A DNA stretch of 64,000 nucleotides from Zychaea mexicana (lineage: Eukaryota; Mucoromycota; Mucoromycetes; Mucorales; Lichtheimiaceae), in assembly GCF_025766255.1 (NCBI RefSeq), contig NW_026516712.1:62001-126000 (forward strand), given 5' to 3'. The translations under genes and the position numbers were made by a program. The notes beneath the pieces are model-generated. The model saw nothing but the letters and a program-made list of their open reading frames with translations. It made no database searches and was not told where the DNA came from. Shown here one piece after another: positions 21,858 to 36,927 of this stretch (positions within the stretch are counted from its first letter, which is position 1; each line of letters begins with the position of its first letter).

Positions 21858-22619
21858 CTAGTTATAGTCATCGTCATCGTCGTCTTCTTGACTGTGTAAA
21901 AGATCCTGCTGTGGCAATGACATGCTGTTTGCTGGCGGATATGGAGCTGGAGTGTACTGGCGTGCTGTTGGAATTGGTCGCTCGCTCACCAGCTTTGCCA
22001 ACCCTCCTTCGCTCTTCTCTACGACTAAGGCCTTAAGCCACTTGATTTCACGCTCCAGGTCCTGAATATGAGCCTCCATCCGCTTGCTTTTTTCCGTCAT
22101 CTCAAAAGCAGTTCGCTGGAGTGCCTGTTCACGCATCTTCTTCTTGATCCTAAAGCGAGCGCTTGCAGCTGTATTGCGCTTGCGTTTATCGTCTTTGGTT
22201 AGCTTTGGTTGGTGCTGTTGCTGCTCTTGAGCATGCTTGGGCTTGCTGTGGCGGTAATCATCCTCTGGACCGGTCGTTGTTTCAGAGAATAATGTCGTTG
22301 CCGTTGGTGACGATAACGCGCTGTTGCTATGGTGATGACTGATGGCGCTGCTGGTCGTATGATAGCAATACAGATTGCTACCGTTTCCATGGCTGTTATC
22401 ACTACTATGGCAATCGTTACCCCAGCAACAGCTACCGTCCAAGACAGAAGCTGGCGGTACATCGTGCGAGAACTGCGTGTTGGCAAAGAAATCAAGGTCT
22501 TGCTGCATCTCTGATTCGGTCAGAAAAGAAATAGGATCCAATAGCAGGTTCAACGACTCGACGCCTTGCTGTTGTTGCTCTGCTAGCGGCGGTATTAGCG
22601 GAAAAGATTGGGATTGCAT
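21858..22619 (-). CDS. bZIP transcription factor, Cys-3/MetR-like
   Basis: Single-exon gene of 253 residues. The basic region at residues 143-170 reads DDKRKRNTAASARFRIKKK, with the core NxxAAxxxR pattern (NTAASARFR) and the MREQAL extension typical of fungal Cys-3/MetR/Zip1 regulators of sulfur assimilation. It is followed by a leucine-zipper heptad region (EMTEKSKRMEAHIQDLEREI). The N-terminus is Gln/Ser/His-rich with an acidic activation-like patch (SEMQQDLDFF), and the C-terminus ends in an Asp run. A sulfur role is inferred from the basic region only; related basic regions occur in other fungal bZIPs. It has an unusually long, gene-free upstream region of 2.5 kb. Confidence 0.85.
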   Translation of the reverse strand: MQSQSFPLIPPLAEQQQQGVESLNLLLDPISFLTESEMQQDLDFFANTQFSHDVPPASVLDGSCCWGNDCHSSDNSHGNGSNLYCYHTTSSAISHHHSNSALSSPTATTLFSETTTGPEDDYRHSKPKHAQEQQQHQPKLTKDDKRKRNTAASARFRIKKKMREQALQRTAFEMTEKSKRMEAHIQDLEREIKWLKALVVEKSEGGLAKLVSERPIPTARQYTPAPYPPANSMSLPQQDLLHSQEDDDDDDYN

Positions 22620-25131
22620 CGCTTATTGAGGCGATTGATTCATACAATTATTCTATAGGTGTTCTTTTAAAAACGGGTTTCTTTAAAATGATGAATGTAA
22701 CGAGAGTGTGAGAGTGAGAAAGACTTAAGAAAGAGTGAGGAAGCGGAAAGAAAAAGGGGAAGAAACCGAAGAAAAAGAAACCACTAGACAATGGCAAGTT
22801 ACCTTGAATTATATAATACAGCAAATAAAATAAAATACACACAATAACAACTGGAGCGAAAAAAGGAAGCCCAGAGTAAGTCGTAAACTTCAAAGTGAAA
22901 AACAAACAAGAAAGGCGAGTGGCAACAATATAAATATATGTGCTCCTGGAAGCCAGTCCATGGGACGACATCGGAGCGACACAACAACAAGAACGCAAGT
23001 ATATACTTCCAAAAACGTCATCTGATAACTGTCTTGTTCGACCACGAAAAAAGGCGGCGATCTTTATGCTCACTCTTTTAATAGCAAGTGCACTGTACTT
23101 TAAAAAAAATATTGGGAGCAAGACTAGCGAATAACCATCCGTATCTACAGGGCAATCAATGCGACATCCACATTGCCAATCACGTCATTGATGCCATGGC
23201 TACGATTATTGGATCCCCGCGCGCCTACACTCTTTTACGAGCGTGTAATCCCCAAATCGGCCCGTTTGTCGCGAGGATTGCTTTCCCAAGAGAAAGAGAC
23301 AGAAGAAGGGACAGAACTTGACGGCCATAACACCTTTCTCTCTGATCAAGGCCACCCTGTTTCGCTGGGCTACTATCATCAGGCCCGTTTACTGCGCCAT
23401 TCTGGTAATATGAAAATCGTCTCATGCAAATTATCCACCACCAAGTGGGACCCCGCAGATCATTATCTCTGTCATTTGCGCTCGCGCAAGCCCCTCCCTC
23501 GTTCATCCTGCTTCTTTATTATCGTCATGCAAAAAGCAAATCTGCAAACAACTCATGCTATTAGCCCAGGTCTGACGGAAATCTCTAATACCTTTTATTC
23601 TAAATATCAGTAGCTAAGGGATTTTTAGTAGCGACAGGATCTTTTGATTCCAAAAAGGCGTATAATGTTGTCTGCTGGTCAAATAAACACAATCTGCAGT
23701 AGTCGCACATGACATTACCGATATAAAAACCATTAACAACAAAGCTATAGTATAGCGGAATGTTTTATGCTTCTTAAAAAAGTTTTCTTGTCCTCCGTGT
23801 CGCACAGGTACACTGCTGCTCCCGGAGACACTTTTAGATCCGAACCAACGTAAAGGAAAACCAAATACCTCTCGTGCGCTATGACCCAGTCAGGTTTAAG
23901 TATGTGTTTGCCGCTTTAAAAGAGCGTGCCAGAAAGGTGTGATCTGCAAATCTGCTCAATAGCCACATAATGTGTCTTACAAAATCGAAGCACCGCATCT
24001 CTTGTGAGGGTGACATATGTCCACATATAGCTGGACTACCAAGAAAAGGGTAATTTTGTTTGACATACACATACTGTCATATTCCATATGTAGATCTATA
24101 GAAATAGTGTCGGTGTACTGTTAAATTATGTATATGTGCATAATATAATAACAAAAATGCGTTCATTAGAAGCTGCTATATGTTTAAGAATGACAACGGC
24201 ATATACTTTTAGCCGTTTGCATTATTGCTGCTTCGTGATCACGTGATACTTGTGCAAAAACCTTCTTAGAAACCTTGTCATATATGCATAGGTAATATGA
24301 ATTTTTTTAGATACCGTGGTTGTGGAACTCGTATTACACTGCTCTGAAATGTCCATCATTAAAACCTATTTTGGACTTCGTCATGTATGATAAATGATAA
24401 CGTTGGATGGTATATTGTTGCATCACGAACCTAACGATAGCTCCTTATTTAGGGTTTCTTTTGGATCCTATTGAACACAATATTATACATGACGGATGCG
24501 TACATACTGCTGGTAACTCCGAAGTGAGAATGCATATGATGACACCATCATACATATTGGGTTAGTGAGAGGCAATGGAATAATAAAATAACATTCGTAT
24601 TACTATAGAGAACAGAAACACAGACTGTATCATTTTGCATTCGCGATATATATTTGCTGCGTACGGGTATGGCAAAATGATGCGCTACATATACGTTATG
24701 TCTTATTTAGGATATGATTATAGTCTACCAAAAAGCTATTATTTAGGCAATCGACACAGGTAGTAAAGTAAGCAGCTATAAAATAGCTACTACAGAAAGC
24801 GGTGAAGATGAGTACATTGGCCTCACCAAGAGTACCACATATCACTCAGAAATTCAGAAAAATCATCTCATATCGTAATTTGTATATTAGATGATGTGAT
24901 CACTTATATACAATCACGAGCGCATATTGCAAAAGTAGGCATGTTATGTACTTCATGGCTTAGTTAGCGTAGCATATACAGTACAACACATGAATCATAT
25001 AAGTAGAGGAAATGTGAATATGATATGTTTAAAATAAGTTTCAAAACGTACTTCATGGAGCAAAATGGTGTGTGTATTTATATAAGAGTAAAAGAACAAA
25101 AAATTAGCTCGACAGAGTAGAAAAGCTGATG
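22620..25131. other. long intergenic region between bZIP and yak1
   Basis: The part next to the bZIP gene (22670-22800) is purine-rich on the plus strand, that is pyrimidine-rich in the bZIP direction, fitting a leader or promoter. A 146-codon plus-strand frame at 23173-23613 has no recognisable domains and no splice partners, so I treat it as chance. From 23800 to 25100 only AT-rich sequence with scattered stops is seen; this is the yak1 3' side. Confidence 0.45.
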
Positions 25132-28624
<3,493 letters not shown>

Positions 28625-29077
28625 TAATATGTTATTTACAATAGAAGAAGAGAAAGAGAAAGAGCAGCAAAAAAAAGAGAGAAAGGGAAGAGAAAGAAAG
28701 AAAGAAAGAAATGGGATAGCGATGGGGCATACGCAAACACACGCACACAAAAAAAGCCTGTTTTCGGTTTACCATATCGGTAACATGTAAGAAAATTAAA
28801 GTATTTGGGATGGAGGATGATCAGCACCCTCACGCACATGTCGCATCATTCTGTGCAATCTCCAGAAAGAATTTAAGCCTTGTCTTCTTACATTTACACC
28901 GCGCATTTGTAAACTTTTAATAATACGTATTGCTAATAACCCCACTTTACCCTTTTGGACCAGGCTCTTTTTTGTGTTGATGATCAAGATTATTGTGCAT
29001 ATTCTCTTTCTTACATCCCACTTTATCAGATTTACATACGACACAATTAAAGCAAGTTACTGTTATCAGATCCGTCT
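28625..29077. other. spacer between csc1 3' end and yak1
   Basis: Holds the yak1 leader, with a strong pyrimidine tract in the yak1 direction at 28633-28720 including four TTTC repeats. The rest is the csc1 3' side. No gene seen. Confidence 0.4.
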
Positions 29078-32000
29078 TTAATAGTAATGAGGTGGTGGGA
29101 ATAAATGTTGTGCTTGTTGCTGATGTTCTTGCTCATCGGGTACTTGCATGCCACTGTTGTTGTTGTTGCTGCTGCTACTGCTGCTGCTGCCACCCTGTGT
29201 TTCGTCGTAAGCCCGATGCATGGGCGCCAAATGCAGTTCCTCTCTGATTCGCAGATCGTCATCCATGTCCTGCAAAATATGTTCTTGAGACACGCTCGCC
29301 TCCTTGATCGACCCCAGACTGTCAGCTGTTCCCGAAGGTCGAAACAGGATGCGTCGCAGTAATCCAGAGGAGCGTCGTCGGTGTTGTTGTTGTTGTTGTT
29401 GTTCTTCATTATTATTATTGCTATGATTCTTATTACTACCACTATTGTTGCTAGTAACTAGGGCACCACTTCCATTTCCGCCACTTGATGCTGATGCTGA
29501 CGATGTTATCACCGTAACCGTATTGTTGTCACTCACAAAATGATGATGATCTAGTATTCCTACATGCTTTTTCCTTGCTGACTCGGCTCGTCGCAATAGC
29601 CTGGCTAGATCATTGGCACTATGTCCTGGTGCTTTAATTGCTAGATGACTGCTTGAAAGTCGTTTTGATGGTGCCAGTGGTTTATGCTGCTCGCCATCTT
29701 TAATCGGTAACCAAAGCTGGGGTAGCACACCAATCAGGGCCGGGTTGCCATAGCGTTTCAGTCCAGTGTCAAGCACACCAGGGTTTAGCAGCATCGGTGG
29801 TTGGCGATAGTCTGTATGGTGATCCGGAATCGCTTCATAGTCGTCTTCGTCAAGTACCACTCGTCGGTGATGTCGATGTTTTGGACTTTGCGTAGATGAT
29901 TTAGTAAATGAACCGGACATGGTAAATGCTGTAGCGAGTCGCCATCGACCTTTAGCTTGCTCTCGGTTGCTGGTATCATTCTCGCTACTATTGCTGCTCC
30001 CAGCGTTTTCGCTTCGACTACCCTCGCATTGCTGCTGTTGCTGATTTGCATTTCGATCTTCTTCGTCAAGTGGTACCGTATCCGAATCACTGCTACCGCA
30101 CTCTTCGTTGTTGATGTCATCGTCATCCTTGATCTTTTGCTTTGCATCCGTACTGATAATGGTCGGTAGAGTATTCATATCTTCCCGTAATGTTGCCATG
30201 GGCAAGTTCCGACTGTTCTTTTGAAACGCAGCATCCATGGTAAGCTTGAACAATATGGTCATGATCATGAGGGGAATACACAGTATAGCCAGAGTGATGT
30301 ACTTCTTCAGCACAAAGAGGCCGGCCATGGTAATCTGGAATAATAGCATGCCAACAATGACCCGTGGAAACACCATTGTCCAAGCAGATCCGATGGCGTC
30401 ATAAGGACGGAAATAAACTGCGCAAACAAGGGTGTAGCTTAGTTCTCTGTCTCTTTCTATCCATACTAGTATCATGGCGATACTCATTCGTTCTACTCTG
30501 TCTTCTTCTACCGAGCGATCTTTACCATATAAAAACTGGTACTTGTATACCACATAGGTTATACAAAAGTATATAGTGCCAAACAGCAAAATAATCGGCG
30601 AGATTGTTGAGTATTCCAGAACAATTATAAAGATAAGCAGGGGCGGCGGGTACCCAGTTCCATAGTTGAATGACCATGGTGCACGGTTGGTAGCATGATC
30701 ACGAGGCGTCTTGCAACAAAATAGATGGGTATATCCTCGGATAATCAAAGAACCAAACATAAGCAGACTCAGTGGCATTCTATTATTATTCAATTTACGC
30801 ATTCATCAGATTAGATGCTCTACACATCTTCTCTTTCTTTTTTTCCAAGGAGCAAATGGACAGATGATATCAAAGCACTTACAAGAGCATCCCTTGGAGC
30901 AAAGTATAATTGATAAAGAAAGGTGCTACCTAAATATTTCAAATGTTCCAAATCAGTACGGTTTCTCTACCTTAGTTTTCTTTAGCACCTTTGATTACAT
31001 ACAGCCGGTAGGGTTGTGCCAAGTACGTTGGCAATTTCTGCTGGATGGTTTATCAATTGCTCAACAGTCTTGCTAATGGTGCTTGCAATAGTAAAGACCA
31101 GTAGCACGTTGAACATGAGGAAGAAAAAGTATTTGCTAAAGGTTGCATCAGCAATAGCACTGCGTGAGCGTAGCCCTTGCACTATACCCAAGGCTATGTT
31201 CATTTTTCAAAATCGTAGACTATCGTTGTTAGCACTTTTCACATGTATATCATTGCTGTTTGTTGCTGTCCAAATTTGAGAAAAAAAGAGTGTAAAAGGC
31301 ACATCTATATTACCATCGAAAATCAAGGGCAAAATAGCCATAAAAATATTAACTGCGATGGTCGGTACAAGACCCTGAAGCAAATTTTGCACAAATACGG
31401 AATCTTGGGCTGCAGCCCCCAGTTTCGGAAATACATGGTCAATCGTCTCGAGACTTGTAAGGGTTGAAAACGCCGAGATAGGGACGATCCAGAAAAAGGA
31501 AAGCAGGAGCGTTACTGTCCACACCAGAAATTCCCGGACTAATCGTTCACGTCCTCTAACCGTAACGCTTTTCCACAGTACGTCTCGTGGTTCGTATGCC
31601 ATTGCTGTTCGACAGTTGAATGGCTCGGGATTGATTGCAATTTGTGAAGCAATAAGCTTTATACAGCCCATGGTATTAGTAATGGAGAAAGGTAGTGTTT
31701 GGTACGCAACAGTATCCAAGCAAACAAAAACCGCGACCTTACCGAGCTGGACATGTTCTTGAACGTGACAAAGCCAACATTGGTCATTTCATAGTTTTCA
31801 GATTTGCTCCGGGCTTCCAATGCCTTTAAATCCAACTGCTCAAACTCTTCAGTGTAATATTCGATTGCATCCACCTTTTTGCCAAACAGACCCAGAAACC
31901 CAGTTCTGATTTGCGGTCGTCGAGACTTTTTGCCGCTAAACTGGGTGCCGAGTAAAAATGTTGCATTGTTATGCTCCTGCTGCTGCTTCTTCTCTGTGAT

Positions 32001-33332
32001 AGCCGCTGCCTGCTGCTCCACGCGTTGGAACAAGTGTGCGTCATCCAAAATCCGGTCTGGGTCGTACGCCGGAATCTTGCACGGATTGCCCCAATATTGG
32101 ACATATGCTTCCTCCAATTTCTGCAATGCGTGAGCTCGTTTCCTCAACAATGTACGCAGTTTTGGAATATGGCGTACTATCTCGGCGGAGTCAACTGTGC
32201 CGATACCGAGATTGTTGTAGTACTCTTCCAGTTTGGCATCCGAGCGCAGGGGCCGTGGGATGCCCGTTACAACCACTGTACGACACGATAATGTTTTTGA
32301 CATCCGCAACAGGTACTCGGATCGGTTTGCGACAAAGGATCGAAAGTTTTGGTTCAAAAAGAAAAACGTCAAGAAGCAGAAAAAGTAGGTGAAAAACAGA
32401 TAGGCGATCAAGAATGGCGATTCGTCTTGTAAAACGGTGATTGCTAGTTGATCCATTTGTCCCGACGTCACGTTGGTGGCGCTGTTGGTAACGTTTCCGG
32501 TAGTGACGCTGATAGGTACCAGGGTAGCAATGCCAAAGAACGAGCATATGCTGAATAGCTTAATGGCCATAGCGATGAATTGCAACATCTAGTATTACAC
32601 ATAGCGAATTGTTTGTATTACGTGTGAGTGATGGATTTTCCTTTTGTTTGTGTATCTGCGGATTTCCCTTATTTTGGTTCTTTCTTTATCAAACGCCGTA
32701 TACGTGTCTGCTGATATGATACTTTACAACAACAGCGTCAAGACCGACGGTATCCATGATTTCTTGTTCATCGACTTTTATTAAAGGGATGATCCAGCCA
32801 AAAAGGGAATTTGGTAACGCTTTTGGCTTGTGTCTACATGAGATCGAACAGCCCCCAGTTAGTTATTGTTTTTATCTTTAAGCATTATAACTGCTATCAT
32901 AATTTCAACTAGACGACTGGGACTTTGTTTTTACCAACCTTTTCATATTCATCCGCGGTGCAAATATAACTGTCCATCTGAGTTACCGTAAGAGCATTGT
33001 TTCGATTAGTAACAAGTAAAATAAATGAACTCGGTTATCGTATTCACTAGCAGGGGAATCTGGTGATAGTAAAAAGAGAGAAAATAGGCGCGTAGAGATC
33101 GATTGAAAAACATTCAGTTTTCAGGGTACCTGGTACGTAAAATACAAAACGTAAGAAAGCATAGTAAGCCTGTACCGGCGCAAACGATCAACTGCGTCGT
33201 AAGCCCGCTTTGATTTCGAGCGCTGTAGGATGATGTGCCGGGTACGTTTTCAAAGCCTCCATTGCCTATATCCAAGAAGGGAAAACCGCTAATGTGCTGT
33301 GGTCGCTGCTCTCCTCCTCCTTCAGAAGACAT
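29078..33332 (-). CDS. Csc1/TMEM63-type stress-gated cation channel
   Basis: Predicted 1122 residues; exons 33332-33130, 32977-32939 (39 nt), 32833-32728, 32588-31743, 31656-31314, 31193-31003, 30929-30883 (47 nt), 30779-30526 and 30417-29078. The family forms osmotically gated Ca-permeable channels in the plasma membrane. First span: TTQLIVCAGTGLLCFLTFCI. Family marks are IFAPRMNMKRHKPKALP and FGWIIPLIKVDEQEI, then VGLDAVV, a cytosolic domain with TVVVTGIPRPLRSD, the signature AMAYEPRDVLWKSV, and the RSN1_7TM bundle (LVWTVTLLLSFFWIVPISAF, LLLMPLSLLMFGSLIIRG, YFRPYDAIGSAW). The tail is long and Ser/Asn/Gln-rich. Small exons 2 and 7 were placed by phase and family spacing. The apparent ATG at 32588 is internal, since a clean acceptor precedes it. 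Confidence 0.88.
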
Positions 33333-33833
33333 GGATTATTTTTCTGTATGTTAAAGGGAGCAAGAAGAAAAAAAAAGGGGGGGGAAGAGAAAGAGGGCTA
33401 AAAAATCAAATAACAGCAGAGGTTATGCATAAGCGCCTTGCATTAAAACGTCACATCGCAGATATCCATCTTGGATTTATAAAATCTGTTGCACGAGCCA
33501 CGTGTGGTTTGGGGACGCTTCAGCGTGCTACCTACATGCTCGGTAACTGACAGCCTATCAACACAGGTTAATATATATTGAACCTAATACTACTTCATTT
33601 TAGGCTACTACTGTATGTAATATCGGTGGTGAATCGGAGCCTCATTGGAAGAAAACTACAAATCCAGGATTCCGGAGCTTTGATACTTCCGTTATTAAAG
33701 TAAACAAACGGAAAATTGTTATGCATCAACACAAACATGCAAAAGAAAAAAGATTGCATATATAAATCTTAGCAATATACGGTCCCTTTGATAAATCTAA
33801 AGCGTTTTTTCTTATCCACTGATCAAGGAAAAA
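33333..33833. promoter_or_regulatory. divergent promoter region of csc1 and the first ferroxidase
   Basis: Head-to-head spacer of 501 bp. TATATAAA at 33759-33766 lies 68 bp before the oxidase start. TGATAA (WGATAR type) is at 33789-33794. On the csc1 side there is a G-run and a purine stretch (33357-33400), pyrimidine-rich in the csc1 direction. Confidence 0.45.
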
Positions 33834-36274
33834 ATGCATTGGAAGCACGCTCTCGCTGGTCTGGCGGCCATGTTAACAGTCGCCCAGTCCAAAATAGTCG
33901 AATTGGATTGGGACATTACATACACTACCGCGAATCCCGACGGTTTGATGGAACGCCAAGTCGTTGGTGTGAACGGAAAGTGGCCGTAAGTTGCTAGAAC
34001 ATCTATATCTGTTAGTGAATGGAAACAGAAACCAAGTTTTAAACTTGTGTAAATCTGGCTATCCTTCTAAATTTGCACCATGTACATAGTATCCCTCCCA
34101 TTGAGGCCAACACTGGTGATATTGTACGAATCAATGCGCACAACTCTTTGGACTGGGTCACCAGCTTGCACGCTCATGGGCTACACCAAAATGGAACGGT
34201 TGATCAAGACGGTGCACCCTTCGTTACAGAATGGTAAGTTATACATCATGAGTAACGAGGATGAGAAATTTATATAAAAGTCACTAAAATCGATTTTTGT
34301 AATGACATATTAGTGGTATCCCACCTGGAGATAGCCGCACCTATGAATATCATCTCGATCAATCCGGTACTTATTGGATTCATAGTCACGTCATGGTAAG
34401 CTTCGTTGTATTTTAGAGCTAGCATTTTTATCTATCATAAAAAACTTTCATTGAAATTGATGCTCACCGTAAAAAAACATATTAAATGTAGGGACAATAC
34501 ATGGATGGCCTACGCACACCATTCATTATACACAACACAGAAGATCCTTATCAAGGGAAATATGATGAGGACATCACCGTCACTGTTTCTGGTATGTACA
34601 CAAGAAAAGCAATGTCAAATCAGAAATTTGACAACTTACATCTCACATGTCTCTCAATGTTTACTATATAGACTGGTACCACAACGATTCGCGTATCAAT
34701 GCTGCTTGGTTCCTTAGCACTGCAAATCCTGATGCCGATGAGCCTATTCCGCGTAAGTTACATTTCGCTTGATGCTTACTGTCGAGGCAGCAACTACAGT
34801 TATCAGTAACTATGAGAAACATGTATCATGTGGCTTTTTGATTAATTTACTTGATTATTTCTCGTCGATTATATAGAATCTGCCGTTATTGGGGATCAAC
34901 AAAATCCAAGCTATTCATTTGAGCCCGGAAAGACATACCGTTTGCGAGTGATCAACATGAGCGGCTTTTTAACTTTCTACTTTAGCATTGATGGTCATGA
35001 CTTTGATATCATTGAGGTCGATGGTGTAAGTTGCATTTCGTTTTAGTGAATTCAAACTAGCATGATATGAGGAAGAGGCTCTTTCAGGTGCTAATAACAA
35101 GCCAATCATTTCTCAAATTTTAGGAATACACTCACCCTTATAACGCTAAGAACGTATACCTATCTGTTGCCCAGCGCATGTCGATCCTTGTCAAGGCTAA
35201 AGAAAGCACCAATCTGAACTACAACATGCACTTTGACATGGATTACACCCAAATGGACGACCCTCCCAAAGATCTCCAAGTTAGTAAGTATCTGTAGTAG
35301 AACATTTATATAAACTCTCGCTATATAGACAAAAATATGCTATTCTTCCCTTAAACCTTTTCTAACATGGCTGTGCCATATTTCAGATTATACTGCCCCT
35401 ATATACTACGATCGATCGCACGATAAGTTTGCACCCAGTGAGGATATTGCTATCAAGAGCAAATTTGATGACTTCAATTTGCGATCGTTTTGGAATATGA
35501 ATGCTGTTGATCCTGACTCACAATACAACATAACGATCGAGCAACAATTCACCACTGACGGACTGAACCGTGGTATGGTCAACCGCATTCCTTTCATTGG
35601 CTCGCCGACGCCTACGCTCTTCACTGAGCTTACAACTGGAGAGCTCGCCAACGACGCCAGGGTTTACGGTCCTCAAGGCAATGCATATATTACGAAGCAT
35701 TTGGACATGGTCGAAATAGTTGTTAACAACTTTGACGGTGATGCTCATCCATGTGAGTTAAAAATCTATACATTTGTTCTTATATTACATATCATGGTTT
35801 CGGCTCCTTTGTGAGTAACAGCTGATAAATTGTTCTATGCACGCTTTTTCAGTCCATTTGCATGGCCACAAGTTTCAAATTGTTGCTCGCAGCACAGAGC
35901 AGAACCAGTGGTATGATGGCGTCAACAAGGTCGGCAAATGGAACACAGAGAGCCCTGTCCAGCGTGATACGATTCGTGTCCAGGGATACGGCTTTGCGGT
36001 GATCCGCTACCGCTCAGACAACCCAGGCACATGGCTTTTCCACTGCCATATCGACTGGCATTTCTTGTCGGGTATGGGTGTTGTGATGGTCGAGAATCCT
36101 GACCAAGCACAACAATCAATGCCAATTGATCCCAAGTTGGCCCAACAATGCATCCAGCAAGGTCTATTCGCTTCCGGAAACGCTGCTGGTAAGGAAGGTC
36201 TGGATCTTGCGGGCGCGCCCTCTGGAATATATCTCCCAAAGGATAAGCCATTGCTTACACCAGATGATTCTTAA
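33834..36274 (+). CDS. secreted Fet3-like multicopper ferroxidase
   Basis: Predicted 551 residues; exons 33834-33985, 34090-34233, 34314-34395, 34492-34591, 34672-34752, 34877-35025, 35124-35283, 35387-35752, 35853-36274. A cleavable signal peptide opens it (HWKHALAGLAAMLTVAQS). Three cupredoxin domains carry copper-ligand clusters: [33 protein letters not shown] and [13 protein letters not shown]. Positions matching the iron-specificity acids of yeast Fet3 are kept: Glu in DEPIPQ, Asp in QMDDPPKDLQ, Asp in NNFDGDAHP. The axial type-1 position (ten after the Cys) is Met; Fet3 has Leu. There is no C-terminal membrane span, unlike Fet3, so it is probably secreted or wall-associated. Ferroxidase function (Fe(II) to Fe(III) for uptake) is inferred from those acids; a laccase-type activity is possible. 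Tandem with a close paralogue 654 bp downstream. Confidence 0.88.
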
Positions 36275-36927
36275 CCTGTCTTCGATCTGATATTTACAGT
36301 ATGCTATCCAGTATATTCTTTTCCCTTTCCTCAATCTTCTTTCAATAAAAAAATGCACTATGTTATTAAACATTTTGCTGACATACGTTGCCTCACTTGT
36401 TAGAAATAGAGCTCAGATACTTCCCCAATTGGAGCACTTACCAAACTATTGCATTTTAGCCTAAAAGTAGATCATCATCAATCTAAGTTTCAAATTCTTG
36501 AAACTCTTTCCTAATCAGTCACTTCAAAAAACACATCTACGCAAAAAATCCAACTGAAACGATTCAGCGAAGCCGATGACAAAGAAAATTTGATAACTCT
36601 ATATATACTCATAAAACATCAGATAAGCGAGGAAAAAGAAAAAGAGCGATCGAGCCATTTTTTTTTTATTTTTTCGCTTTTTGGTTACAGTTTCTTTTTT
36701 AGGTAACTTAACGCGTGGATTTCACCCGGCAGAAACCCAAACATTGGAGAGCAAGAGAAGAATTTTGAGTCGCCTTTTCCATTTCCTTTTATTTTACCGA
36801 AGAAAAGCAGGGTAAGAGAAACTATTGTTGCTTGCTAACTTTTAATTAGGAAAGGATTCTGTTGCTTCTGCTACTGCAGTTGTTTGCTGTACCTACTTAC
36901 AAAACACACCTTTAGACAGCGTCCATC
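36275..36927. other. spacer between the two ferroxidases
   Basis: 3' flank of the first oxidase and promoter of the second. T-rich tracts occur at 36658-36676. Paired GATA sites at 36591-36627 are listed separately. No gene seen. Confidence 0.45.
36591..36627 (+). promoter_or_regulatory. paired GATA-factor sites upstream of the second ferroxidase
   Basis: TGATAA (36591-36596) and AGATAAG (36621-36627) sit 30 bp apart, about 300 bp upstream of the start. Fungal iron-regulon repressors of the Fep1/SreA GATA class bind paired WGATAR sites. The fit with a ferroxidase gene is suggestive, but the motif is short. Confidence 0.35.

Noticed and set aside
23173..23613. 146-codon plus-strand frame upstream of the bZIP gene
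   Set aside because: No recognisable domain, composition like random sequence, no splice partners; it lies in the probable bZIP promoter.
31659..31742. In-frame read-through after the Csc1 segment FVTFKNMSSS
   Set aside because: The continuation stops soon and lacks family similarity. Splicing 31743 to 31656 joins directly to LIASQIAINPEP and AMAYEPRDVLW.
32588..32588. ATG at 32588 as start of the Csc1 channel
   Set aside because: It is preceded by an acceptor, and upstream exons encode the first membrane span and the conserved APR/FGWI segments.
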